A stretch of DNA of 14,642 nucleotides from Lachnospiraceae bacterium UBA7110 (GCA_002492295.1 DKYC01000045.1:5038-19679), one strand, 5' to 3'; shown: positions 7,617 to 13,679, counted from the stretch's first letter. The notes: generated from the sequence alone by a model not told the origin. Numbers and translations are program-made.

Positions 7617-7631
7617 TTACGTTAAACGTAA
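7617..7631. promoter_or_regulatory. Perfect 15-bp palindrome upstream of the cassette
   Basis: TTACGTT-A-AACGTAA is a perfect palindrome starting 11 nt before the first gene of the two-component cassette. A related motif, GTAAACGC, lies about 10 bp further upstream. This could be the binding site by which the regulator controls its own operon, but no direct evidence connects them. No confident -10/-35 pair was found here. Confidence 0.4.
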
Positions 7632-7715
7632 ATACCATTTGCGTTTACTATAACTTACTTTTGTTTGCGTTTTGTTTGTAAAATGTGTCTAATTTGTGAA
7701 CAAACTGAATATATC

Positions 7716-8084
7716 TTACTTTAATCCTTTTATAAATGGAATCAGGCAAAGGAGAACGACAATGCCGATAATGCCGATGATGATGCCTGCAATCATGTGA
7801 CTCCATACCATTGTAAGGCACATACCGACGCCGAACAGCAGCGCACCGATAATGCCAATCAGGGTCGCTCCGATTGTCTTTCCCGACAGTTTCATTGGCG
7901 CTTTGTTTTCCATTTTTCTCCATACAAGTACCATGACAAGAAGCACTGCCGCTCCGATAATTCCCATAACGATTCCCGGCTGACGTGCATTCCATTCGGG
8001 AATAAGTGCCATGCACATGCCGAGCGCAAAAAAAATCCCCCCGATTGTTCCTAAAATGGTTGCTACAAATGTACTCTTCTTCAT
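7716..8084 (-). CDS. 4-TM membrane protein with internal duplication
   Basis: The 122-residue product has four predicted membrane helices in two similar halves. LGTIGGIFFALGMCM (11-25) followed by GIVMGIIGAAVLLVMVLV (37-54) is echoed by IGIIGALLFGVGMCL (about 76-90) and AGIIIGIIGIVVLLCLI. A short basic loop (WRKMENK) separates the halves. The ATG overlaps the stop of the preceding gene as ATGA, and AGGA lies close before it. Translation is therefore probably coupled to the repeat protein upstream, and the two are likely to work together at the membrane. No transport or catalytic motif is seen. An overlapping 180-residue frame is a shadow of this gene. Confidence 0.85.
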   Translation of the reverse strand: MKKSTFVATILGTIGGIFFALGMCMALIPEWNARQPGIVMGIIGAAVLLVMVLVWRKMENKAPMKLSGKTIGATLIGIIGALLFGVGMCLTMVWSHMIAGIIIGIIGIVVLLCLIPFIKGLK

Positions 8085-8380
8085 GATTCCTGACCTGCCT
8101 TTCTGTCCGTGTTCTGTTGTCTTGTTTCCATGTGTGCATTGTATTTCCCTTCCCGTTCTTCCTGCTCTGCCGCCAGCCGCGCCTTTGCATCTTCCACGGT
8201 TTCGCCGTCTTTTGTTAAAAATCTGTCAACGAACGTATCGGCGATTTTGTTGAAGCCGCCGACTGCTCCTTCCTCGATTTTTCTGTAGCCGCCGACTACT
8301 CCTTCTTCGATTTTTCTGTAACCGCCGACTACTCCTTCTGCAATCTTTTCGTTTACCTCCACAAGTTTAGATTTTGCCAT
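8081..8380 (-). CDS. Small protein with 11-residue repeats
   Basis: The 99-residue product has three near-identical 11-residue units at 16-48 (GVVGGYRKIEE, GVVGGYRKIEE, GAVGGFNKIAD), preceded by a degenerate unit ending EKIAE. A helical segment (TFVDRFLTKDGETVEDAKAR) follows. The C-terminus is very polar (about 70-99). An 11-residue period with alternating Lys/Glu and small hydrophobic residues is typical of amphipathic helices that lie on membranes, and of right-handed coiled coils. There is no signal peptide. AAGGAGA lies 7 nt before the ATG. It overlaps the 4-TM gene by 4 nt. I do not recognise a named family, so function is unknown, and membrane association is only inferred. Confidence 0.85.
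   Translation of the reverse strand: MAKSKLVEVNEKIAEGVVGGYRKIEEGVVGGYRKIEEGAVGGFNKIADTFVDRFLTKDGETVEDAKARLAAEQEEREGKYNAHMETRQQNTDRKAGQES
8237..8335 (-). repeat. 33-bp tandem repeat, three copies, inside the small protein gene
   Basis: Three in-frame 33-bp units encode the 11-residue repeats. The two left-hand neighbours on the plus strand share the sequence GCCGACTACTCCTTCTTCGA almost exactly, so unequal recombination could add or remove units. Confidence 0.85.
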
Positions 8381-8562
8381 TTTTTCTCTCCTTTTTGTTT
8401 TAAATAGTTACTTTTTTAATACTTTATGTTTTGGTGATGATACGAGAATAACAGCTTATTATTTGCGGAATGTTTGATTTTTGTTTCTGAAATGTTAATT
8501 GTGGGAAATTTTCCTTGAAAAATAAGGATTTATTGAGTTGATTTTTAGAAATTACACCATTT

Positions 8563-8730
8563 TTACACCACTTCGTGTAAAGATTTTTTACTACCAATTT
8601 GACGATTGACATCTTTTTCAGGTTCTTCTGCTTCAAATTTACTCATTTCAGATATGAGCGTGTCTTCCGTCACATGACAGTACAGATTCATTGTGGTATT
8701 GACACTTGAATGTCCTATAGCAATCCAATA
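8563..8730 (-). pseudogene. Tyrosine recombinase (integrase) C-terminal remnant
   Basis: The frame contains IGHSSVNTTMNLYCHVTED, the classic end of the phage/ICE integrase catalytic domain, with the His of GHSS and the catalytic Tyr of NLYCHV. A polar tail ends at TAA (8563). The N-terminal three quarters, including the Arg motif, are absent. Upstream of residue YWIAIG the sequence no longer resembles an integrase. This is a truncated relic of an integrated conjugative or prophage element. TTACACCA direct repeats (8552-8559 and 8563-8570) and a TTTACAC/GTGTAAA hairpin (8562-8581) at its 3' end could be relics of an attachment site. Confidence 0.8.
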
Positions 8731-8803
8731 AATTATTGCACATAATTGCACGAACGAAACCATCCTAGACAGTCCGAGGAACGATTGTCAAAATCTCCTG
8801 AAT

Positions 8804-8992
8804 TTATTTTTCAGCTCTTTTTTCAATCTCACGAAGTTTGGGTTTTACCCCACTCCTAATAGCTACCAAACTCTTCTTACTATGACTATTATCTTCTTCT
8901 GACTTTGTCTCAGAAGCCGTATTCGTAAGCTATGCAAAATCCGGTCTAACATACTGCATGAGAGATTCTTCATCTACAATATTGATGTACAA
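8804..8992 (-). pseudogene. Unidentified mobile-element ORF remnant
   Basis: A minus-strand frame reads VDEESLMQYVRPDFA, then an in-frame TAG, then SKKSLVAIRSGVKPKLREIE and ends RAEK at TAA (8804). The composition is that of a real polar protein, and the frame continues sensibly across the stop, so it looks like a decayed gene. It lies between the relaxase tail and the integrase tail and probably belonged to the same element. I cannot name the family. Confidence 0.45.
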
Positions 8993-9020
8993 TCACACTC
9001 ATTTTTCTATTACATTACCA

Positions 9021-9260
9021 TTAAATTTCTTCCTCCTTCCGTTTGGTCTTGCTTTGTTGTCGGTTATGCTGTCGGCTCTCGTTCTGAAGCTCCCTCTCAA
9101 GGTTCTTCCCGTTATAGCTGATTATCTCCGCATATGCTAATTCTGTGGCGGTCTTGGTCTGCTCCCTGCCGATACTGTCATACTCAGATTGCAAGGACTG
9201 TATCTCGGCTTTCCACTGTTTCGGCGTTATCTTCTCTCCATTCTGTAAAATGTAGTGGTC
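9021..9260 (-). pseudogene. Relaxase (mobilisation nuclease) C-terminal fragment
   Basis: The frame from about ILQNGEKITPKQWKAEIQ to the stop at 9021 resembles the C-terminal tail of relaxases of gut Firmicute conjugative elements. It has ELAYAEIISYNGKNLERELQ and a terminal basic/glutamate run ending KRKEEEI. The catalytic HUH domain is missing. Upstream of about 9260 the same frame runs into sequence antisense to an IS110 transposase, so it is not coding there. The gene was cut by insertion or deletion. Confidence is moderate because only the poorly conserved tail remains. Confidence 0.6.
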
Positions 9261-9297
9261 AACCGTACATGAGCATTTACTTTTGAAGGTACTCAGA

Positions 9298-9365
9298 ATG
9301 TACAATGCAGTAGGTATTGATGTTTCAAAGGTTAAGAGTATCTTAACAGTCCTGCAGCCTGGCAG
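9298..9365 (+). pseudogene. IS110-family transposase N-terminal fragment
   Basis: ATG at 9298 begins MYNAVGIDVSKVKSILTVLQ. This matches the start of IS110-family (DEDD) transposases, with the first catalytic Asp in GIDVSK. Only about 23 residues remain. From about 9365 the frame continues through sequence that reads on the other strand as an IS1182-like transposase, so the ORF ending at 9507 is a chimera. The 35 bp before the ATG probably belong to the IS end. Confidence 0.75.
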
Positions 9366-9775
9366 CACCAAAATCGTTATGGAATGCGATAATCATCCCG
9401 TTGATTTCGCCCAGTATTTCATCATCAAGACGTTCCTGAACGCAATCAGTAGCGACGGGACATATAGAGGCACATTGCAAAACCCCAGAAGACCTACAAA
9501 GAACTGATAATACAGATTCTATACAATCTGCTCCACAAGCCCTCTGTCAGAATAGCCGTATTGTTTCTGAATCGTAAGTAATCCGAGTGCCATACGGAGC
9601 GTTTTCGCAGGCATACCCGTTTTGCCCAAAAGAAGTTCTGCATATTTTCCCCAATGGCATCCCATGGTATGGCTGCAGCTTTTTTCACCCATCTGTTTTC
9701 CGGATTCATTTTGAATCCCAAAGGCTGATTAAAATCAGCCAGACTTAATTGACGATAATGCTCAAATTTATACAT
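9366..9775 (-). pseudogene. IS1182-like transposase N-terminal part, frameshifted
   Basis: ATG at 9775, preceded by GGAG, starts MYKFEHYRQLSLADFNQPLG followed by NPENRWVKKAAAIPWD, the N-terminal signature of IS1182/IS5-group transposases. A one-base deletion in the run near 9645-9648 shifts the frame. The homologous reading continues in the next frame (AELLLGKTGMPAKTLRMALG, then YGYSDRGLVEQIV). It then hits an in-frame TAG at 9519-9521, and a further shift leads to LDDEILGEINGMI near 9400. The catalytic DDE part is gone, cut at the junction with IS110. An 8-bp hairpin at 9723-9740 lies inside its coding sequence. Confidence 0.75.
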
Positions 9776-9919
9776 ATGGTCTCCGCTAGGTGCAAATTTT
9801 TTTGCTGAAAACCTGCGTTTTTCATGCACTTCCCGTATACCATATATGACGCAAAAAATCAGTATATTTAAGGTGTTTCGACATTATTTATTGCCGTTAA
9901 GATGACATTATATATGTAA

Positions 9920-10711
9920 TTAATTTGCAATCCAAGTTAAATTCTTCGTCAAAATCCATCTGTTTTTCCTGTATAAATCCGTATAGATAATTTGTACCTC
10001 TACATCTCTAAACGTTTCTCCCAGTTTTCTTTTATCATCCTGCGACAACGGTTGTCCAACCCCGTCTCCCTTGACAAAATAAAGTTCTTCCTGCGGCGCT
10101 AAAATATCAGGATCATTTAAATTACCCGCAAATGGCTTAGTATAAATGTAAAAAGGCGTCTTCAAATTTAATTTTTGCCACTCCTTACTTAATAGTTTCT
10201 CTAATGTATCGGCTGACGCGCCGTTTTTTACGTTTTTCCATATCATCTTTTCGAACAGTGCGGGACCAACCCCATGGTTCTTGATTTTTACACTCATGTT
10301 GCTAACATCAAGATGAATGGCAACGACCGGTCGGACCTCATCACGATTATGCCTAATTTGTAATTTGGCACTGACCCACAAAGAGATGGCGGAAATCACA
10401 ACCGCTATGGCGGAAATTATAACGGCACAGAAAGTAAGTTTTGTGTCAATCTCAGGGCTTTCTACCACACGGACTACTAATGTACCATCTCCAGCTGTAT
10501 TAAACACTTCGCCGGACTCAGCGGGTACTGCTGTTGGCGCCGGTTCAGGCGTTGTAGCTGTAATCTTCTCCGTCTCTTTGCCCTCAGAAGGTATAGGTGT
10601 CCCGAATGCCGCGGTCGACCCGCCAGTCTGTGGTTTGACAGCTGCTCCGCTGATGTTAATGGCCGAAAGCGCCAAGAGGATGGCCAGCGTTAAAGAATAC
10701 AAATATTTCAT
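9920..10711 (-). CDS. 263-aa membrane-anchored protein, unidentified
   Basis: I chose the start at 10711 because AAGGAGG lies 8 nt upstream and the protein then opens with a signal-like segment (MKYLYSLTLAILLALSAINI). The longer frame to 10810 would add 33 unlikely residues. A Thr/Pro/Ala-rich stretch (about 27-66, with TTPEPAPTAVPAE) follows, then a second hydrophobic helix (about 93-115). The C-terminal domain of about 145 residues has VAIHLDVSNMSVKIKNHGVG, a pattern of beta-rich domains found after a single TM helix in many bacterial proteins. Topology is uncertain; if the first segment is cleaved, the C-terminal domain is cytoplasmic. No enzyme motif is present. It lies between transposase remnants, so it may be mobile-element cargo. 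Confidence 0.8.
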   Translation of the reverse strand: MKYLYSLTLAILLALSAINISGAAVKPQTGGSTAAFGTPIPSEGKETEKITATTPEPAPTAVPAESGEVFNTAGDGTLVVRVVESPEIDTKLTFCAVIISAIAVVISAISLWVSAKLQIRHNRDEVRPVVAIHLDVSNMSVKIKNHGVGPALFEKMIWKNVKNGASADTLEKLLSKEWQKLNLKTPFYIYTKPFAGNLNDPDILAPQEELYFVKGDGVGQPLSQDDKRKLGETFRDVEVQIIYTDLYRKNRWILTKNLTWIAN

Positions 10712-10735
10712 TGGATTATCCTCCTTATTATCTTT

Positions 10736-10754
10736 GGTAGTGTCAAATACTACC
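10736..10754. promoter_or_regulatory. Inverted repeat in the leader of the 263-aa gene
   Basis: GGTAGT-(7 nt)-ACTACC is a perfect 6-bp arm pair about 25 nt upstream of the start codon of the 263-aa gene. It may be an operator or an RNA hairpin near the ribosome binding site. Confidence 0.3.
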
Positions 10755-10821
10755 TTGTTTTTTGTTACACAAACCTTGACTTTATGGGGGTCTGCAAATA
10801 AAAAGAGCATTGACCTCCCAA

Positions 10822-11183
10822 ATGAAGTATAATGAGTTCACCACAAACGCCATTATCAATACGGAGACAATGCTCATGGATATTATACAGCATCAGCATC
10901 TCCCACCGGCAGATTGCCAACCACTGCAAGGCTGACTGAAAACTTTAAATTTGTCGCTGACGGCTACAGCGCCTATCCCTTCACTGCCATGGAGTTTGTC
11001 AAAAAATTCGGCAAAGACTTTACTTTCAAGATTACACAGGTCATCGGACTTACCAACGGCGCTGCCGTCTCCACGCAACACCGCCCCATCAAACAGATGA
11101 TTGAACGGCTCAGCCGCACCCATAAGGCTTCTTATCGCCCTACAAACGGCTTTGACAGCATCGACGGCGCCAACTATCACTGA
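10822..11183 (+). pseudogene. DDE transposase remnant with internal deletion
   Basis: The reading starts at ATG 10822 (MKYNEFTTNAIINTETMLMD) and shifts frame within CATCTCCCACCGGCAG near 10890-10905. It resumes in the frame of LTENFKFVADGYSAYP (from about 10935) with ITQVIGLTNGAAVS, RPIKQMIERLSRTHKASYR and ends GANYH at the stop at 11183. This is part of the DDE catalytic core, including a likely catalytic Glu in MIERL. The first Asp region and the C-terminal end are missing. It is too short and frame-disrupted to be active. Confidence 0.75.
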
Positions 11184-11209
11184 TTAATCTTTTATTCTAT
11201 AGATAACAT

Positions 11210-11440
11210 TCAATACATCCCACAGCCTGTCCGCTCTGGTCCTTCATTTCCGGATACATACCTTGCATGAAATTCCATGTTAATGTCTCTAAGTTCTTTT
11301 CTGCCATCGATGTAATCCTGATACATCTCTATAATACCTGCACTGCATCCGTCACAGGATGCTGAGATGTTTCCAAGTGATTCTGCGACAATCTGTTCCC
11401 GCTCCTCTTTTGTTGTATCTTTAATCAAATATCCAGGCAT
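11210..11440 (-). CDS. 76-aa conserved small protein
   Basis: I chose the start at 11440 (MPGYLIKDTTKEEREQIVAE) because GGAGG lies 8 nt before it. Starting five codons earlier would put the SD inside the coding region. It has an acidic helical N-terminal half, a CDGC motif (C29, C32), an EMYQDYIDGRKELRDIN helix and a C-terminal Cys73. I recall similar gut-Firmicute proteins deposited under the name 'purine biosynthesis protein PurH', but at 76 residues it is far too short to be the PurH enzyme and shows none of its motifs, so that name should not be trusted. The Cys pairs could bind metal, which is speculation. A promoter lies about 165 nt upstream. Confidence 0.85.
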   Translation of the reverse strand: MPGYLIKDTTKEEREQIVAESLGNISASCDGCSAGIIEMYQDYIDGRKELRDINMEFHARYVSGNEGPERTGCGMY

Positions 11441-11475
11441 ATGTTCATCCTCCAATATATCCTAAATCCTGTATT

Positions 11476-11559
11476 TTAATCTGTTTCTATATCATAACCC
11501 CAGTCTATGATTCCGCCAAAATTCCTGACATCCGTATACCCAAGCTCTTTTTCGTACAT
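11476..11559 (-). pseudogene. Rhodanese-domain C-terminal tail
   Basis: The 27-codon frame reads MYEKELGYTDVRNFGGIIDW followed by GYDIETD. It matches the last strand and helix of rhodanese (sulfurtransferase) domains, where GYTNVxNxGGIxxW is typical. The catalytic Cys loop is missing, and a TGA stands four codons upstream. The short frame nevertheless has GTGAGGA 6 nt before its ATG and a promoter 40 nt away, so a micro-peptide could still be made. It lies 35 nt before the 76-aa gene. Confidence 0.6.
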
Positions 11560-11602
11560 ATGACGTCCTCACCATTTGGAATTCATTATTTTTCTAATTA
11601 TC

Positions 11603-11631
11603 AGTATACACGATGCAGACGCTTTTCACAA
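11603..11631 (-). promoter_or_regulatory. Sigma-70-type promoter for the 76-aa gene
   Basis: On the minus strand, TTGTGA (4/6) is separated by exactly 17 nt from TATACT (5/6). It is directed at the rhodanese tail and the 76-aa gene. The next upstream feature is a broken small ORF ending at 11698. Confidence 0.5.
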
Positions 11632-11697
11632 CATAAGGGCATATTGGTCTTAAATCATTCCTGCCATCTTTTTTCCCTCTGTGCAAAGAACGATATG

Positions 11698-11823
11698 TTA
11701 CCACAATTCTAATGGATCTTCCGTATCTAACCATATCTGCATACAACCATCAAGATATAGTGTTGCCTATTCAAGAGGATTATCTATCGCCAAAGCATTT
11801 AGGACACATTCGGAATATGGCAT
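11698..11823 (-). pseudogene. Small ORF after the esterase gene, broken by TAG
   Basis: ATG at 11823 has AAGGA 9 nt upstream, within the last codons of the esterase gene. The frame reads MPYSECVLNALAIDNPLE, then TAG (11767-11769), then ATLYLDGCMQIWLDTEDPLE and ends LW at TAA (11698). Sensible protein-like sequence continues on both sides of the stop, suggesting a 41-codon gene inactivated by one base change. I do not recognise the family. The alternative, that the frame is a chance one, cannot be excluded. Confidence 0.4.
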
Positions 11824-11828
11824 TGTAT

Positions 11829-12602
11829 TTAATCCTTCTTCCTTAAGTTCGCCTTTATATGTTTCCCGACATTTCTTCCAGATTCCTCTCCAACGATATT
11901 ATAGCCCTTCTGCGTATAATGAAATTCGTCTTTCATCAGACCGCGCTGTGCAAACGTTTTAAACTGGTCGCTTACCAGAATAATGTCCTCATGTTCCCTG
12001 ACCAGCTCTAACTGTGCCTGCTGAATCGGCACATACAGCGTTCTGTCATCCCGATGATTTCCGATTTGGATAAAAAAGCACTTATCAATCCCACATTCCT
12101 CACAATAGGACTTGATAAATTGCACTGTACTATCCTTATAAACATCCACAGGCGTACGCAAATCTCCATCCGTACACCCTTGGCACCACACCATTCCTCC
12201 ATATTTTATCACATACCCATGATGGACCAGCCACTGCTCACAGCGCATTGTACGCTCAACCGCGTCCTTATAATACGCCGTCCCCGGCAGCCACTCCGCA
12301 ATAGAAGATCCGCCCTTTGCACAGGAAACACCGACAATTGGAATAGCCGTTTCGGCATAGCAGGCATTTATGAATGCGGTCACCATAGAACCTGTCTTCA
12401 TTCCCGGCTCCGTAACACCCCGCTCATTATCTTCCTGTTCCCCAAACGGCTCCTGAACCGGTGACAGACAATCCGGTGCGGTGACTGCCCGGTATTCAAA
12501 GCCTGCACCCGGTACAGGTTCAGGCGCCTCTGCAGCATTCCCACGTCCCGCCATGTTGCTCTGTCCCATAAATATCATTAATAAAACTTCTTTTCGCTCC
12601 AT
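11829..12602 (-). CDS. SASA/SGNH-fold carbohydrate esterase (acetylxylan or sialate O-acetylesterase-like)
   Basis: The 257-residue product has the nucleophile motif MGQSNMAGRG with Ser15, a CAKGGSSIAEWLPG block (94-107), a GMVWCQGCTDGD block (136-147) and the C-terminal DEFHYTQKGY with Asp225 and His228. This is the layout of the SASA domain, as in carbohydrate esterase family 6. It would remove acetyl groups from carbohydrates. The substrate (acetylated xylan, sialic acid or other) cannot be decided. There is no signal peptide, so it probably acts on imported sugars. I chose Met at 12602 because earlier Mets (12644, 12635, 12620) lie inside the preceding mannitol dehydrogenase-family frame. 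It begins 4 nt after that pseudogene and has AGGA close by. Confidence 0.88.
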   Translation of the reverse strand: MERKEVLLMIFMGQSNMAGRGNAAEAPEPVPGAGFEYRAVTAPDCLSPVQEPFGEQEDNERGVTEPGMKTGSMVTAFINACYAETAIPIVGVSCAKGGSSIAEWLPGTAYYKDAVERTMRCEQWLVHHGYVIKYGGMVWCQGCTDGDLRTPVDVYKDSTVQFIKSYCEECGIDKCFFIQIGNHRDDRTLYVPIQQAQLELVREHEDIILVSDQFKTFAQRGLMKDEFHYTQKGYNIVGEESGRNVGKHIKANLRKKD

Positions 12603-12606
12603 TTTC

Positions 12607-13245
12607 CTATGTTCCCCCATTCCTGAAATGTCCATCCGCCTCATACTCTTTTATTGTCTCTCCAAAACGAATTGCCAGCTTTTGCGAAGTATCCGTTGCT
12701 ATCCGCTGCGGCGTATCCGGCATAAACGGATTTGTCAGACGCACCTTAAGCACCGTATCAAGAAATTCCTTCGGATTAAGAATTCCCGGATTAATTACTA
12801 CCGGAAGACCTTACTGATATCCGACCGTTTCCACAAGTTTCACAAGCTCCCTGTCCTTCATTTCATCAGAAATTTTCCTGTATCCGAGCAGACAGCCAAA
12901 AATCGCAAGGCAGGTATGCAATGGATTTAAACAGGTACAGACCTTCATTTTTTCCACCTTATCAACCGTTTCACGGTCAGTAAATAAAATGCCGCACTCC
13001 TCCAGCTTCTGCCGTCCGTTCGGAAAATCATCCTCAATCACCAAATACTGCGTTTCCTCCGCATTGACAAAGGGAGCTATATATGTATTTTTAGCGGTAA
13101 CCACCGGGTTTAATTCTTCTACCCCGTCCGTTTTTAAAATCTCTTCCACCTGTGCATCGGGCCGTGGAGTGATTTTATCAATCATAGTCCATGGAAACGA
13201 AACCTGTTTAGAAACGATATAATCCGTAAAACCCGCATCTGCCTT
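12607..13245 (-). pseudogene. uxuB-like: Mannitol dehydrogenase-family gene (fructuronate reductase-like), C-terminal part with internal stop
   Basis: The frame reads KADAGFTDYIVSKQVSFPWT, MIDKITPRPDAQVEEIL, CTCLNPLHTCLAIFGCLLGY and FMPDTPQRIATDTSQKLAIR, ending GHFRNGGT. These blocks are typical of the mannitol/altronate/fructuronate NAD-dependent oxidoreductases, including the conserved SFPW, DKITPRPD, LNPLHT and RIATDTSQK motifs. One in-frame TAA (12811-12813) follows GYQ, and the next residues (GLPVVINPGI) are normal for the family. About 300 N-terminal residues with the NAD-binding domain are missing; instead there is a TAG at 13246 and a different protein beyond it. The gene is therefore dead. 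Relatives act in hexuronate breakdown, which agrees with the adjoining esterase. Confidence 0.85.
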
Positions 13246-13500
13246 CTAATCATACCCGTCCCTTCTGAAATTCGCAAATATAGGCAGACATTCCCTACTG
13301 ATAAATCCCGACTTCCTTCCAAAAAATTTACCATATGCAACTTCCCCTGTGCCTGCAATAATCTCCCGCCATTCCCAAGGGTCCTGCTCTTTGTCGCCTG
13401 TCCACCAGTAAAGAGACGAGGTATGCTCCTCCGCTGAAAATCCTTCTATCTCATTTTTGAATAATGGCAAAAATCCCGTTTCATTGATCAGGCTGATCAA
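13246..13500 (-). pseudogene. Truncated conserved Firmicute protein (AlkZ-related-like), N-terminal part
   Basis: The 84-codon frame has GFLPLFKNEIEGFS, LYWWTGDKEQDPWEWREII, VAYGKFFGRKSGFISRECLP and FANFRRDGYD, then TAG at 13246. It resembles the first part of a conserved protein of gut Firmicutes that is sometimes labelled AlkZ-related; this is from memory and uncertain. The normal sequence after RRDGYD is replaced by the mannitol dehydrogenase-family fragment. The first codon in the open frame is TTG (13500) with only a poor SD, and the frame merges upstream into an antiporter fragment, so it is cut at both ends. Confidence 0.6.
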
Positions 13501-13679
13501 TTCCCTTTGGATTTTATCAAAGACATTGCCACACCAGACATTCTAAAAAGCAAAGCACCTATAATCAATAAAACAGCAAATATACCTGCGGTTACAGCAT
13601 ATTTTAAATCAACAGTTGCCCCCACAAGCACAAAAAGAAATATTTCCGCTGCTACCCATAATTTTGCGGTTTGGATTTC
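13497..13679 (-). pseudogene. Cation:proton antiporter fragment
   Basis: The open stretch reads EIQTAKLWVAAEIFLFVLVG, ATVDLKYAVTAG, IFAVLLIIGALLFRM and ends MSLIKSKGN at TGA (13497). WVAAEIFLFVLVGATVDL is characteristic of a membrane segment of NhaP-type (CPA1) sodium/proton antiporters. Only about 60 of the usual 400-plus residues remain. TAG stands directly upstream (13680-13682), and the frame runs out at the junction with the next fragment. Residual gene debris. Confidence 0.7.

Noticed and set aside
7648..8190. A 180-residue minus-strand frame overlapping the 4-TM and repeat protein genes
   Set aside because: Its composition (His/Arg/Cys-rich, no SD) is that of an out-of-frame shadow. 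The overlapping frames give a clear membrane protein and a clear repeat protein with good SD sequences.
8237..8335. The 33-bp repeats as a CRISPR-like array
   Set aside because: The repeats are in frame, adjacent without spacers, and encode a regular 11-residue protein repeat.
8424..8636. A 70-residue Lys/Asn-rich minus-strand frame
   Set aside because: It sits in AT-rich sequence, overlaps the integrase tail in another frame and has no ribosome binding site or recognisable motif.
9283..9507. A 74-residue plus-strand ORF as a gene
   Set aside because: It is a chimera: only the first part from 9298 is IS110 transposase; the rest is antisense to the IS1182-like remnant.
9723..9740. An 8-bp perfect hairpin (GGCTGATT-AA-AATCAGCC) as a terminator
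   Set aside because: It lies inside the transposase coding sequence (the LADFNQPLG region) with no T-run, and a loop of 2 nt is too small to fold fully.
11829..12644. Esterase start at 12644
   Set aside because: It would overlap the preceding mannitol dehydrogenase-family frame by about 38 nt. Met at 12602 gives the usual short N-terminus just before the GQSNM motif.
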